Source: Casuarius casuarius
Lineage: Eukaryota; Chordata; Aves; Casuariiformes; Casuariidae
Assembly (NCBI GenBank): GCA_003342895.1
Contig: PTFA01000009.1
Coordinates: 9,488,505 to 9,552,504 of the forward strand
Direction of reading: 5' to 3'
Length of the DNA: 64,000 nt
Below, piece by piece: positions 37,651 to 58,900 of this stretch. How positions within the stretch are numbered: position 1 is the first letter of the stretch; every line of letters starts with the position of its first letter. Below the pieces are notes generated by a model. The model searched no databases. It was not told the origin of the DNA and worked only from the letters and a program-made list of their open reading frames with translations. Position numbers and translations under genes: made by a program.

Positions 37651-40600
37651 CATTTAATGGAACTTGTCAGACAAGCCACAAAGCAAGGCTGGAAGTGAAG
37701 GAAGACAAAATTCATCTATAGGTCTATTTTAACTGAAGACATGAGAGCAAAAAGAAATCAAAGGAAGAAAAGGAGGTGCTGATAATATTGCCCTGTGGAA
37801 ACAATGTATATCTAGACATACAACTATTTTAGTGACCTTTTAGTAGAATCAAGTATTATTGCTTAGACATCCTGAACAACAAATCCTTCTAAGACCATGA
37901 AGCCAACCAACAAATCTGTACCCTTTATCACTCAAACATTAAAAGGGATTAACACATTATACACTGTTGCTGTGACTAGACACCCATAGTTCTAGTTTGC
38001 TGTTTTACAACCCATCATACAATGCAAGGCATCACACTGACATTCAAAAGAAATCCGATTCCACAAAGGGCTGACCTGCCAGATGTCAGAGAAGCAGATA
38101 TACCCCAGCAAGTCTGCAGAATATTTACAAAGCAGTTTGCTAAATTATACAAAGGGAATAATTTGCAATGTAATGGTGTGTTTGCATTCTGAATATCTGA
38201 TTTCCTGTTCAACAAACTAACCTAAACACTCCCAACCAAATGAAATGTAGACAAGACTTAAAACGTTTGAAGAAAAGCACTCATCCAGAAAATTAAGGTC
38301 AACATGGAACAGATGGTGCCTCTGAAAAATGCGTCTTCAACATTTATCGTTATGTAAAAATAAAAATCTTTAAAAAACACTCCGGCTGTTTGGTGACAGT
38401 CCTACTTGAAATATTGAATCTTGCACTCCATGGATAATAAAGAAGCACTAAAAAATTACTTCAAAATACTAAATCTAAATAAAGTTCTCTCAACTACTAT
38501 GCAATAAGATTTTTGTTGGCATGTAAATACATATCAATAAAAGATAGATTCAATCGCTTCTGTAATGGCTATAAATATTGCAAGTGTTCTCTGCATTTCC
38601 ATAAATATGACCCACTACTCCCAAGTGAAAAGCTTTTTCATTTGCAGCACTCGGGGGAAAAAAAAATATCCTTTTTTCTTTATCAAAGTCTTTCAAAAGG
38701 CTGAATTTGAAGCCCAGTGCACAGGAAGCTGTGAAAAACTTGCTACAATGATGCATGAAATGCGTTCTCCAGCCTCAAAGGATTCAATCAATGGGACTGC
38801 AGAAGGATCAGCTGCTATACTGGAGGGCAGGCAATGTCATACATGCCTTGGGACAAAAAAAAGGTGGGGGGAATCTAATTGGGCAGGCCTGTGAATTACT
38901 TTGGTTATACAAAAATGAGCTGGAACAAGCCAGAGTAATAGAGATAGATACGTCAAACATCAAATGAGTAATAACATGCTAGAGACGAATCAGAATTATA
39001 TTAAAGAAATTGAGTACTGGCATAAGCAGCAGTGTACGTAATCAAACCAGATAAATAATAGGCTGAGGACGCTTACGCAGGACAGAAGGTAAGCATTCTC
39101 CACTGCTTTTAGCAAAAACCTTCTTAGGATAGATAAAAGAGGGAGCAGTCAGAGAAAATGCAGAACTGCACAGCAGAGATCTTTCGAGTTTACCTGAAAC
39201 AGCAGCAGAACCACAAGAAAAAAAAAAAAAGTCTACACATCCTGGGCCAAAGTGAATCACTTATTTTTGGAGGAACAGGAAACACCTGCAATACTAAAAA
39301 TACAGTCCCCCGGACGCCTCTTCCCATGCCTCACTGACAGAACACCCTGATGACAGCCAGGATCCTCTGAGAGGCCACTACCTCTGATCACAGGCTGCAC
39401 ACACCTTTCGCAACCCTTAAAATAATTCCTAGGGGGCCACTCCACCACCTGGACTGAAAGAGCAACCTGCGATAACAATTGCAATTTACCAGCTTCTTAC
39501 ATCAAAACACTTGAGGCCCTAGAAAGACCTATCTTCTCATACCACGCCAAAAATGCAAAATCCGCCTGGTGAAAATAGGCTTCTGAAGTACATCCACAAA
39601 AACACAAGGTAACTACAGATTTACTATTGGTTCCTAATTGTTTCATGGTCATTAGACTTCCAAAAGAAGTAACCATTATCAATGCACCTCTTCTTTTCCA
39701 GATGAAGTTTCCAGCCACCTGCATATACTAGGAAGACACACATTTTTACAACTTGAACTTTCAGCTAAAACATGATAAAGTTGCACAGAAGGCTTCTGCA
39801 AATCCGCTCTGCTAAAGAAGCTACAGGAAGCTTATTGCAGCAATTTTCCAAAGTTGACACATCCATTTTATTAGCTTTGTGATACTGACTTACGTTTTGG
39901 GTCCCGCTTCCTCTAGAAATTACTTCTGATTCCCTGCACTAGTGAGGAAAATAAGCTCAGCAGGAGCATTTAGACTCACTGTCCCTAGCAATGGGCCCTG
40001 TCATCAGTAAAGCACGGCCAAAATGAAACTCGATTGCAAGTACTGGGGAAGAGCTTTCAAGAGCAGCTTTTACAGAGGTGTCTCTTTCTTTAAGGTCATC
40101 CTAAACCACATCATACACAAATTTGATGAGCAACAGAACAAGAGCAGCTCACTGCAATCTTACAAAGGGTGCAGAGTAGTTCAAGTTCTCCTTCTCTCCC
40201 TACTTCGGGCTTTTTAAAAATTAAATCAGATCTCATCTTTCTTCCAAAACACACATTTTTTTTTTTAAAGGAGAAGCTTCTGTTGCTTTTATCAGTCTTA
40301 TTGCACAGCCAAGTGCTGTTTCTTTATGTAGAAATGTCTGCATCAGGCCTCAGTTCACTATTTCTAAAAATAAGTCATTAATTTTTTCCTCCAGCACCTG
40401 GTGTTTAAAGTTATTTTCTTGGCAACTTCTCGACATTTTTCATATTCAGTTGAAGTCTGACAGCAGTATTGGTTATCCTTCTCTGTCTTGCTAATAATTT
40501 GGTTGATGACATGCAGCTGGGTTTCTTACAGTTAAAAAACCCATTTACAAAGTTTGCATTAGGTGATCTGAAAAAAATAGAGCACTCCATCCAAAGGTTA

Positions 40601-40825
40601 AGTATAAGTAGGCTGCAGAGCTCCATGAAAATATTGCATAATTTAGAGATAAAAATAGTTTTGCTTTATTCAAGCTAAACAGGATAGGCAGATTTTTACT
40701 GCAATCAGACTAAACCTCATCTCCCCAAGCTACATGCTCAAGTTGATTACAGAAAATTAAATTTAGTATTAATCAACCAAGGAAGGAGGAAAGTACAAAA
40801 TTACGCTAATGCATAAATCAGAAAA

Positions 40826-41060
40826 TAGTGATGGAAACAGGCTACATCTCCATAGCTGCCCCACAACAGAGTCAACTCCCCTCTAAGCCATTCCTGACAG
40901 ATATTTGTCCAACTGCTTTTAAAAATTGCCCACGAAAACTCCACAAGCTACCACCAAGGTACTCCAGGGCTCCACTATCCTTATGGCTAGAGGTCCTTCT
41001 GCAGCATCTTCCAGCTATCGTTGTTTTCCAAGCAAGCATGAAGGCACCTCAGAGGATGGC
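40826..41060 (-). mobile_element. CR1-type LINE fragment (3' part, inverted)
   Basis: The plus strand reads as the reverse complement of a CR1 tail: CCATTCCTGACAGATATTTG, GTCCAACTGCTTTTAAAAAT, ACTCCACAAGCTACC, GGCTCCACTATCCTTATGG in the usual order and spacing (matching CCTGACAGGTGTTTGTCCAA, TCCACAACCTCCC and ACTATCCTTATAG). It covers a different orientation but the same 3' segment as the relic near 16.7 kb. No coding potential remains. Confidence 0.75.
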
Positions 41061-41224
41061 TCCTGCACCTGCCCTGGTTTGAATGCAGCAGCAGAACCAG
41101 ACTGCAAAGAAGTCCTAGACAAAACAGATTAATTTCTAATAGTTGCACTTTCTGCCTGGCAGAATTTTTTTTTTGCCTTCTCATCACACACCAGAAAACG
41201 AAACCACCCAAAGGTCTTGGTGGC

Positions 41225-41650
41225 ACTAGTTTCTAGGCTGCCGGACGGCGTCACCATGCCCTGCGGGCAGCCAGCAGATGGTGGTGCTGCGCACTGAGCC
41301 GCCGCTTTCTGCCGACGCAGCAAGGGCCACCACGAACCGGCACCGCGTGGTGGGCACAGCCGTGTCCTACCGACTGCGGGGGCACTCTGGTGCCCACAGG
41401 CCCCACGCAAGAAACTGGCGCTGCAAGGGCCAGAGCTGCGCCACTGAAGCACAAATTCAGGGCAACACCTGCTGGAGGCTGGGAGGGCCGGGGGGCAGCA
41501 CGCTCTCCCACGGCCCCCGCGCTGTCAGCAGCCTGCCTGCCAGCCCCAGGCGTGCAGGGGCTCCTCGGCCTCACAGCCTGCAGCAAACATGCCGGGAGCC
41601 AGCGGCCTGACCACCGCCAGCCCCGCATTTATGGAGCTCAGCAAGGGCAG
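41225..41650. promoter_or_regulatory. CpG-rich pocket without visible gene
   Basis: About 30 CpGs in 420 bases by eye, with GC near two thirds. Flanks are AT-rich and a CR1 fragment ends just before it. Open frames exist on both strands but are mutually overlapping and low in information. It lies about 6 kb beyond the 3' end of NABP1, so it is not its promoter; an unannotated transcript start or orphan island is possible. Confidence 0.45.
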
Positions 41651-41669
41651 CCCGGCTGACAAAGCACAG

Positions 41670-44600
41670 CTGCACGTCTGTGGCACTCAGCGCCTCTGGA
41701 GAAAATAGCAAATTCAAATGCCTAATTATAGGGAACCAAACCTTAAGAATAGGTAAGTTTTCTCTTGATTTAGAAAAATCTACACACTGTGTGGGGGGTT
41801 TTCTTTGTTTGTTTTGTTTGTTTAAGTCTTTCAATGACCTCAACACAGCATTAAAGTTCTTCAAAAATTATGAATTCAGCTTCCAATATGGGCCCTTCCA
41901 CCTCAGGTACCATTCTGGTTTTACAGGTATGACGCTACTGCCTGCCCAGGATCCAATCCAGAATATGCTTAGCATCAGTGGGTACTCCTGGACATCATCA
42001 CCATGTGGTCTAAGCAGAGCTGGGATTAGAACGACAATTGCAAAGTGGTTCCACATTGCTAAAATGGTATTTTTAAGACTATTTCACTCACTGGCCATGA
42101 ACTTCAAGACAGCTTGGTACAATGCCCTGCTGTGACACTCAGCAGCATACAGCTACACTCATGTTTTCAGAAGGCCTCAGTTAATGATATTTTAAGCCAA
42201 TTTCATCTTTTATATGCCAGCTGATCTAATACATGCTAGCTAGTCAGCCCCAGAGTGTCTGCACTGCTTTGGATTTTCCATTCTGCATAGTGGTTATCAT
42301 TCCACATAAACTCATATAGGAAGGAAGCATTTAGCTCTGAAGTTATATTTACAGCAGAAAAAAATTATTTTCTGAGCTCTGATAAATGCTGGTGTTTTTC
42401 TCCTTTCCTAATCTTGCTCCTGTGGAAACTTCCAAATCGGGACAGTGTTTATCAGCTGGGGGATGGCAGCTTGGGTTAGGTGAAGCCCTTTATACTGTGT
42501 TAATTTCTCCTTGAAAAAAAAAAGCATCAGCAACTTAAAGAAAATAAATAGCTACATTAAGTCCTTAAGTACTTCCCTTAGTCATTTCCAAATCTAGTTT
42601 CTAATCCCTTTGAACTCCATTCTCAGCAATTTAGTAAGCAGCTGATTTGGGAATATTTTTCATCCCAATTACAAGACACTGTGTGCATTTTCATATACAC
42701 ATACACACACACAAATGCCTCTCACAGACTAGATTAAAAAGTATAATCTTCATAAAGGGGTATAACAATTTAAAATTCTCTAAGACTGAGAATAAAGGAA
42801 CTAGTACACAATTAAGGCTCAGGTCAGAAAGTGTACCTCTGAATGAATTCTTGAAGAGATTTGATGTGAATGTCAACCCTAGTTTTCAGGCAATTGCTCC
42901 TGACTTGGTTTGGCATGCGTCTTCCAGAGGGAATTTTTTTTTTTTTTTTTAATGAAGCAAAGTTTCCATGAACAGTTTCTCCCCTACAGCTAGTTCTAAT
43001 CTCCCTAGTTTTCTAAGCAAACAAAAGCACACCAGAAAGAGACTGCTAAATCAGCCAGGCACACTCCTCCTGGAAGGTCTGGGCCCTCTCCTTTCTGTAG
43101 TCCCAAATAATGGCTGTCTTCCCCTCACGCAAACTGGAGCAAACATTACAAACATTCAGAAGTATCAGTAGGAACTGAACTCTGTTCAAATAATTGAGAC
43201 AGGTACAGTCTCCCCACGGTAGGACGTCACAGTACGCAAAAAGGGGGCCTGCCTCCAACACCCGAGGCGGCTTTTCTGGTAGGGGACATACACCTCTGCT
43301 AGCTGGCAAACGAATGCAGCGGCTTCGAGCAGCAGGGACCATGCAGGGACCACCAGCCTGCCATGACTCCAGATAGGCTTCAGACCTTGCTGAAAACCCC
43401 TCGCTCATCTCAATGCCTGCAGTAGCTCCACCAGCACTCGGGCCTGCAGGCACTCTCTGTATAATCACATCCAGGCCCTTTCTGGAGGCGGTCTCTGCAG
43501 TTCCCGGTTACTGGAGAAGCGCTGCCTGCTCAGCCCTAGCCACTCCTCTCCCTGGCCCTGCACAATGGGGGCATGCCCCAGGCCATAGCTACTTTAGCAC
43601 AGCCCAGTTGGTGCCCCCTTGCTATTTAAGAGTACCTATGCAGCTGCCTGGTATTGCTGGTATTTTCTTCTGAAGGCAGCCACTGAGCCGGGCATGCAGC
43701 CTGCCTCTGGGCAGGAGGGCTCCACGCCACTTCGAGCACCCTGCCAAGGCTGGCCTGGGTCTCATTGCATCCCTGCATTCCCCAGCAGAGAGGGCCAGGC
43801 TCACCCTGCAAAACAGCACAGCCCAGGGGAGCATCTGGATTATGCACAGCATCAAAACAATCAGCACCAGTGCAACCATTAATAGAGCCTCATCATAGCA
43901 GTGACAGGGAGTCCAAGCCCTTTAATGACCCAGGGAAGAAACTCCTGAAGAAGTCAATGAATTCCAAAAGCTAGCCACTGGGAAGACCTGCAGGGAAGAA
44001 GTACTGCACCATGCTGGGTCCCCCTCTAAGACACTGCCAGAGACTCCATGCAGCATTGCAAAGAAGTGCTTAGCTCAAGGGCAAGAAAAAAAGCAGCATG
44101 CCTGAAATGTCAAACCTAGAGACATCTGAGAAGCAGAGAAGGAACCAGGCAACTTGTAATACATTAACTACTAAGCCACCCAGGGTAACATTTTCTGAAA
44201 CAATTGAAAACCCTTTGCTTCTACTAATTCTTAGGTCTAAAAAGGCACTTTAGAAGCTGATGAAAACTGCCTTATAAAATAGATAATCATCCTTTGTTTT
44301 TGGACATTAGTTACAGAGAACAACATAACATGGCCAGGTCACTACCTAAACATACCTATTAAGGCCCTACGCAAAAACTGGAGGACACCAACAAGCTACA
44401 CAGAACAGTATTTTTCTACTGAACATTCCTCTGGGCTGCAAGCAATGCATGCCTTAACGGCATATGACCATCTGACATCTTTGCAATACGCTAAGGGATG
44501 CAGAAACTGCACTGGGGTAGAAAAGATGTTTCACACAGTCCTTAGCAGCTTTGCACAAAACCCACTAGATGCATATATGCCTGCTGGAATTTGTGTGATG

Positions 44601-46659
44601 CAGAACAATTTGAGTACATGTGGCTGCCAACAGCCACATTTTTAAGACCAAAGCTACTTAGATGAGTTACAAAAGCAGTGATTATAAATCACAAGCCTTG
44701 GCCCACCATTTATGTTTGGTGCTTACAGTACCTTCTGATTTTTACTGTGGGTGTACATTGCATGGTCCTAGCACACATTCATGGTTAAGACAGTGTTTAA
44801 CTAGAGGATTGCTATTTTAGAGCAAGATGTAAGAGATCTGCTTTTGGAATCACAGGGGAAAGATTCATGCTGAGAAAGGGTAGAAGTGAAATATGAAGGA
44901 ATTCAGTAGACATACAGCAAAACTCTCCACTGTCGTATTGCTGAAGTCTGCAGTATTAGTGCTTGTGGTGGGCAAAAGGAGAACCAAGATGTGACGAGAG
45001 CTGGGTCTGATGACTCGAGCATATCATGACTGCTCACTTGCATTTCAAAGTTGTGCAGTTTGTATCTGGACAAGTGAACCCCTCCCAGAATTCTTCATTT
45101 AGCAACTTGCATTATCTAGAATAAGACTACGCTAACAGTCTTACCTTTACAAAATATTCTCAAAAGACATTTGTAAAGAGATTCCCTGACTTAAGCATTG
45201 GGTCCCCATGAACTGAATTATAGTGTCAGAGTAATACATGGCAACTGCTTGTTTACATAATGACCAAGAAACTTTTGTACAAGACTCTGGTCACCAAGGT
45301 GGTATGCTCCAAAGAGACGTAAGGCAGGCTCCCAGATGCCTTTGCAAGATGAGACCTCATTATCATGACACTGATACCTCTGAGGGAAACAAATTTCTTG
45401 TCTTAGATTCACTGGAAGATCAGAGGACCTTCAAAAGCTACAATGATTACATTTACTTTAAGTCCATGCGACTTTTCAGGGCACAGATTTCCCCTGCAAA
45501 GAAGTAAAAATTTATTAATAAACTGAAACAGTTTCACATAAGAAACAGGAAGGCAGGAATGCTACTAACCTTGAAAACATGAAGACCAGCCTTCTTGCTT
45601 TTTTTCCTCCCAACTGCAGATCATCCACTTGACAGCAAGCATTTAAATCTTATGCTGTTTATCAGCAGTAATCATTTGACTTTATATTCTGTATTACTGA
45701 ACAAGTTTTCTGTTTATTGAAGTTTAATAACGCTCAAATGCATAGAACTGCAATCAGGTGCCTGCATGCACACTAAAGCAGAGATCCCCACCACTCCAAC
45801 ATCCTTTGTTGTAGAGTTGAGATCACCAGAATTTCAGAGACCCATGGCTGAGAAATCCTGGTGAACACAAAGTCTCCGCTACCCTATCACTTGCGCTCTT
45901 CTTTTAATACCTTTACAGTTACTATTGGAAAGCAGCGTGCTCATACCATATCTCATTTACCTTTAGAACACATCATTTATACTTTACAGAGTTTAGAAAT
46001 CCTCTTGGCTTTCTTCTCACAAGCACATCAAAAGTCTTAATATACACTACAAAAAAGGTTGTTACCTGCATCTGGACTCTATACATGACTTTTTTAAATA
46101 AGTAGGCAATTTAAAGTCCCTGAGTTACACATCACCTCCTTCTACGATTTCTCCAAAATTCATTGCATGTTTTATGGTTTCCCAGTTAGCACTGTTCTTA
46201 CATAACAGCACCAGCAGGTGACCTTGTGAGGTGTTCCACATCATGCTATTTTTTGTTCAAGACAAACTTTGCCAGTTACACCTGAAAGTAGGTACCAGGG
46301 TAGCACTTCACCATATCAGAGGCAAAGAGCCCTCAGATGTCTTGGCACGCAGGTCTCTCTAAATGTCCCCTCAGAAAGTTCTTGTTGCTGCTGCTTGCTT
46401 TTAAAAGAAGGCTCATGATTTCAGACTGAGCAAGGAATCTTCACCAATTAAAGGTAATTTTCAACAAATCATCATGACACCAAAGTACCAAAACCAGAAA
46501 TACCAAATGTAGAATAACTTGTAAACACCAGTAACTTAGGAGTAGATTCAATTAACATGAATGACCACAGAGAAAACTTGCATTTCAGAAGTAGCCTTTT
46601 GCCATGAAATCTTTTTGGCTTGACAAAAAGAAAGTTAGATTTGTTTCTGAGAAGATTTA
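41670..46659. other. Non-coding, no recognised gene
   Basis: Moderately GC-rich at 43,200-43,820, otherwise AT-rich. Contains a short CA run near 42,693-42,713 and a 17-base T run at 42,934-42,950. No exon recognised. Confidence 0.6.
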
Positions 46660-47908
46660 GTGCAACTTTTATTTGAGAGGTCAGCTTTAAGAAGAAACAG
46701 ATTAATCCAGTATGTCTCCTCATAGCTTCCAAACTGTTTTTGAGCCTGATCTGAAGTGTGGCACTGGACTCTTATCTAGAATCAAGGCATTTGTAATCTC
46801 AAAAATAAAACTGCAGCTATTTTGCTCAGGGGAGATGGTGTTTTGTAAGTTCTTTAAGGGATAATTCATATAAAACAGAGGAAGGAAAGCTTAGCAGCTT
46901 AACAGCTTCAAAAGTGCAGCCATGTGCTCAGCCAGTGCCTTTGCAATCAACACATACAGCTTGTTCCAATACATAATTGATTTGGAAAAGTGAATAAAGG
47001 AAGGAGAAGTAGGCAGCCTCAACAAGATGCAGAACATAGTGTTTGAAAACAGCTCTTGAAACTCATTCCTTCCCGGAGATTCAAAGTCCTGTAAAGTAAC
47101 TTCAAGCTTTTGCACCAGAACTAGCTACTAAGAGCTTATTCTCCAACATCCTTTTAAATTTAAATCCTCCTCTCCTATTACTGCATGCAAAGCAAGAACA
47201 GATATCCAAGCTTTTATCCAAAGGGAAAAATCAATGTGGCTTTCCTTGACAATAAGCTGGTGTATTATGGAGAACTTTTAAGTATTCTAGTCCAAGAAAT
47301 AGCATACACCTTTTTGGAATCAGAATTCAAGCTTCAAGACACTCACTGTAACAAGTTCAGCTTTCATCTGAGTAGCCCATTCACTGATATAGGAGACACC
47401 ACTAGGTACTGGCACTGGTCGTTTCCTTGTACTTATTGCTTTTACAAGCTATTTTCATTTCAAGGACACTAGTTCATAAGGATGCCTTGGCCCCTCTCTC
47501 ACTTCCCTTCCAAAACAATCAACTCCCATTAACTCTAATGGAAGTCACGTGTGCGCATAGGACATTATAGACCTTTTAAGGCTGTATGGCTGACCAATAG
47601 AAACAGAAAAAAATACATACATGTAACCAAAATTCTTCCATTTACTAAAGGGCACTGAGTTTTAATTGAAACTCTTTAAACTGTTACCCTTTCTTTTATC
47701 CACTTTCTCCCTCTGCCCCCTTAACTTATGGGGAAGAATCACTGTGCTTCCCTAAACAAGAGGTCACATCAAGTTTGCTCCGTAGACCAAAAGGTAAAAA
47801 ACAATAATAAAGGACAAACTGGTTCACAGTTAGCCATAAATAAAAGTGCAATAAGTGTTCAAGTAGAGTGTAGAGTTTAAGCAAGCTGTAGAACCACATT
47901 TGGCATAG
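46660..47908 (-). other. NABP1: Probable NABP1 3' UTR with candidate polyadenylation signals
   Basis: Sequence directly after the stop codon on the minus strand. It has no long open frame and contains two candidate signals: ATTAAA at 47,661-47,666, about 245 bases past the stop, and AATAAA at 46,668-46,673, about 1.24 kb past the stop. A further AATAAA lies at 45,713-45,718. The true end cannot be fixed without transcript data, so the lower boundary is a guess. Confidence 0.4.
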
Positions 47909-55087
<7,179 letters not shown>

Positions 55088-55688
55088 NNNNNNNNNNNNN
55101 NNNNNNNNNNNNNNNNNNNNNNNNNNNNNNNNNNNNNNNNNNNNNNNNNNNNNNNNNNNNNNNNNNNNNNNNNNNNNNNNNNNNNNNNNNNNNNNNNNNN
55201 NNNNNNNNNNNNNNNNNNNNNNNNNNNNNNNNNNNNNNNNNNNNNNNNNNNNNNNNNNNNNNNNNNNNNNNNNNNNNNNNNNNNNNNNNNNNNNNNNNNN
55301 NNNNNNNNNNNNNNNNNNNNNNNNNNNNNNNNNNNNNNNNNNNNNNNNNNNNNNNNNNNNNNNNNNNNNNNNNNNNNNNNNNNNNNNNNNNNNNNNNNNN
55401 NNNNNNNNNNNNNNNNNNNNNNNNNNNNNNNNNNNNNNNNNNNNNNNNNNNNNNNNNNNNNNNNNNNNNNNNNNNNNNNNNNNNNNNNNNNNNNNNNNNN
55501 NNNNNNNNNNNNNNNNNNNNNNNNNNNNNNNNNNNNNNNNNNNNNNNNNNNNNNNNNNNNNNNNNNNNNNNNNNNNNNNNNNNNNNNNNNNNNNNNNNNN
55601 NNNNNNNNNNNNNNNNNNNNNNNNNNNNNNNNNNNNNNNNNNNNNNNNNNNNNNNNNNNNNNNNNNNNNNNNNNNNNNNNNNNNNNNN
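55088..55688. other. Assembly gap (601 N)
   Basis: A run of 601 undetermined bases inside the CpG island. It removes at least two bases of the likely NABP1 start codon, and probably the 5' UTR and core promoter. Open frames drawn across it are artefacts. GC-rich promoters often drop out of short-read assemblies. Confidence 1.
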
Positions 55689-55920
55689 CCGGGCCGCTGG
55701 GAGCCGCGGCGCCGCTGCGGACACCGGCACCCAGTAACGCCGGCTGCCTCCCCGCGGCGCTCCCGAGCGGCAGGCGCCGTAGCTGCGCTTGCCCCGCGCG
55801 AGGGGAGCGGTCGCGGGCAGCGTAGGCGCGCTCCGCTGCTCCTTTCCGAAGCCGGACGTGGCTGGCGGGGCTTTCCCCGCCCGCTGGCAAAGCAGAAATC
55901 CATCCCGGACTGCCGTTAGG

Positions 55921-58900
55921 GCGTGCCCGGCCCTGCCTTCTGCCACGCTGCAGCGCTGGTCCCACTGATGCTGCGCGGGCTGATCTTCAGGCAGCCGTGC
56001 TGGGTACAGCGCAGAGCGCCCGGAGAGAACACGTGCTGCTCGGAGAATGGGAGAGGAAGGCCGAGAATGGGAGAGGAAGGCCGCCTGAACCGCAGGGAAA
56101 CTTGCTTAAAGCCCCAAGAGCTTAATCCACTTCTGTCCCAAATCTCTGTCACTGTGGATGGAGGGGATGACAGCCTCACTCGGTGGCCTCTGCCCTCACT
56201 GGCTTTTCCATCCAGACTCCCTGTGTTTCCATCGCTGTTTCCAACTCTGTGTCTGGCTCTTTTTCAGAAGAACCCCAGCTATGCATTTAATCTGGGAAAG
56301 TTAAAACCACCAGTGTGACCAGTTGTGTGCCAGTACATGAACGGCTTTAGTTTAGTCACTTGGCAAAGAGTTCAAACCAAACTTTTCAGGAATGAGAGTG
56401 TCTCAGGCAAAGGTTAGATGAAAATGTTTTTATCTGTAGAAATGCCAAAAATTTTGCACGTGGATGGGGCTTTTCAGCCTTCCTCTCCACCTTTTGCCTG
56501 TCCCCTCTATGTAGACCCCTTAGGAGAGGATCGTTTTGTATCCTGTGTTCAGCGCCATGCACGATAGGACCTAGTTCTGGATCATTTGGCATTGCCAAAA
56601 CAAAACACAACTTACTAACTATGAAGTCTGGGAGAAGACAGACACCACTCTCAAACTGAGAGCAACCTTATGGGAAAGTTCCACAGCCAGTCCCAGCCCT
56701 TGTGTGTTGACTTATTAAAAGGGGAGAAAAATGGGAAGGGGGCTCATACAGCACATCTCATTTCCCAGGAAACATTTTGGAAGGATAAACAGTTTAAAAA
56801 AGAATACTCACCTCAGAGCAAGTCTTGGGCAGAAAAGAAGTCACAAGGGTGGTTAGCTCTAAAGCAGAGCAACTGAACTGCAGCAAGGACATGCTTCCAG
56901 TCACATGCCAGTAGCAGGATAGTTTCAGGTGAACATCAGGTGTCCAGAAAGGCAAGTTTCAGTTTAACACAGCAGCTCAGAGAGGTGCAAAGGATGCTAG
57001 ATCACAGCTACCAAGCCACTTGGCTGCTGGAGTCAGCATACCTGCAAACAGGCAGCCAGGCTACATGCGTATCAGTGAGCGTTATCGCTCCTCAGCAACG
57101 CTCCATGCCCAGGCTCCTGGTGCTAATCCCCCAGCACAGAGTGACCAGGGCTGCAACAGGGAGTGCAGTGACCACGAGTAAGCACACAAGGAGGTGGATT
57201 TATTCTACTAAGGTTAAGGAAATATTTCCTCTCTCAAGTGCAAAAAAGACACAGAGTTCCAGTGAGCTTGATGCATGGAGCACACGGAGGCAAGGTCACA
57301 AACTCGCTCAGTATCCATAAAGGGGCTGGGACTGAGCTGGAAAGACAGAACTGGCCAACTTCTCTTTCATTATCGGGGAGATGCACATTCCTTCCTGATT
57401 CATTTTAAGACAATGTTTACAGTATCTGTCCCTCCTTTGATGAACAATTTTGCTCTGTTTGTTTCATAAAGAGACATTTAAAATCTTGCTCATGTTTTTT
57501 TCATTGTCATTCCAATTGCCATTCCCTGAGAGTGACCTTGATATTATTCAGCAGTGATTGAATGATGCCTGTTTGCTCTGAAGGTGACCTGCAAACATTT
57601 TTTTCTCCCTTACTTCTTTATAATGTATAAAGAAACCAGAATTATTATTAATTTATTTTGTTTTTTTCTAGTGTCTTCTTTCCTGATTCTTTTTTAATCT
57701 TAGAAGCATCTGACTGTCAAGTTGCACCTCTGGGGAATGAAAGCACCAGTTTCCTGAGCTCCTTGCTGGAGGTGTAGTCAGTCTTCCACAAAGAGGAGCA
57801 GCACAGATGGGATTAGTGCAGGTGTATCTTCAGGCACAAGAGCTCCAATAAGATGACTCCCCAATACCCTGTAACAACAGATGGGCCTAAAACAGAAACC
57901 CGGAAGCCATGACAACTACATGCCAAGGGAAGAGAGAAGAGAGAGATGCACTGTCAGCATATATGGCCCCTGCAATAACTTGCTCTCAAAAAAAATGTTA
58001 CTGAGCACTGACAGCACAAATGGGTAACACAGACACAGCACCAAAACTTTGCTTGTGCAGTTCACAGGAGCAACAGGGGACATCTCTAATAAACTGTGTG
58101 ACTGCAGCCAAAGGAGGACACCTTCTGTCACTGAGGCATTTGAATGTCCATGTGCCATTCAGTCAATGTCTTACCACGCAAGCCAAATTTAGCCTGCAAT
58201 AAATGTCTGCAGCAGGAGTTCCACTGATGAAGTTAAATCCATTTCCAAGCTCATTTGCTGTCTGCAATACATTTTTCTTGTGCACAAGATATAAGGGTTT
58301 ATAGGCTAAGACCCACAGAGAGGTTTCACTCCCAAGCAAAATCAGGGTTGTTAAAAAGAGTTCTCAGCAGTCTCAAATCTGGCAAAAATCCCACGCATCT
58401 CAACAGGGCTGGGATTTCACCCTCTGGCTTTAATGGAGTTATGCCAGCAGAGACATTCGTCCAAACTCCCCCTTTTCTTTCAGTTGCTCAGTGTTCATTC
58501 AGTGCTGTCAGAGTTACACAGTGGATCCTCCTGCAAGAAATCTGCCAATGCGAGCATGAGCTAATGTTTAATATTTACTGTACACAGAGATTAAAAATAC
58601 ACAGAAGCCCAAAATGCCACCTTTAACCAAGCCTTATCAGGCCAGTACCATACGTCTGCCAAGCTCTTAAGTAAGGCTATAGGTCAGTCAACTATTTTTT
58701 AACAGTGTCAACACTTCTGCTCACTGAAACATGCCCATTTAACAAGTTGGCAGCCCAGTCTGGCATTCTGGAAAGCAGTGGCTTGGTGCCCTCAGCATCA
58801 CTGGAGCACAACGCCTTCAGCCACCTGAGTCAGGATTTCCCCAAGGGAAATAAGAATGACTCCAGGGGAAGCCACACAGGCTTGAGAGGAACTTTAGCCA

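Noticed and set aside
58415..58475. GGCTTTAATGGAGTTATGCC phrase like an ancient amniote repeat
   Set aside because: A single short phrase; a similar weak phrase occurs near 27,720-27,800. Too little to annotate as a repeat without a library search.
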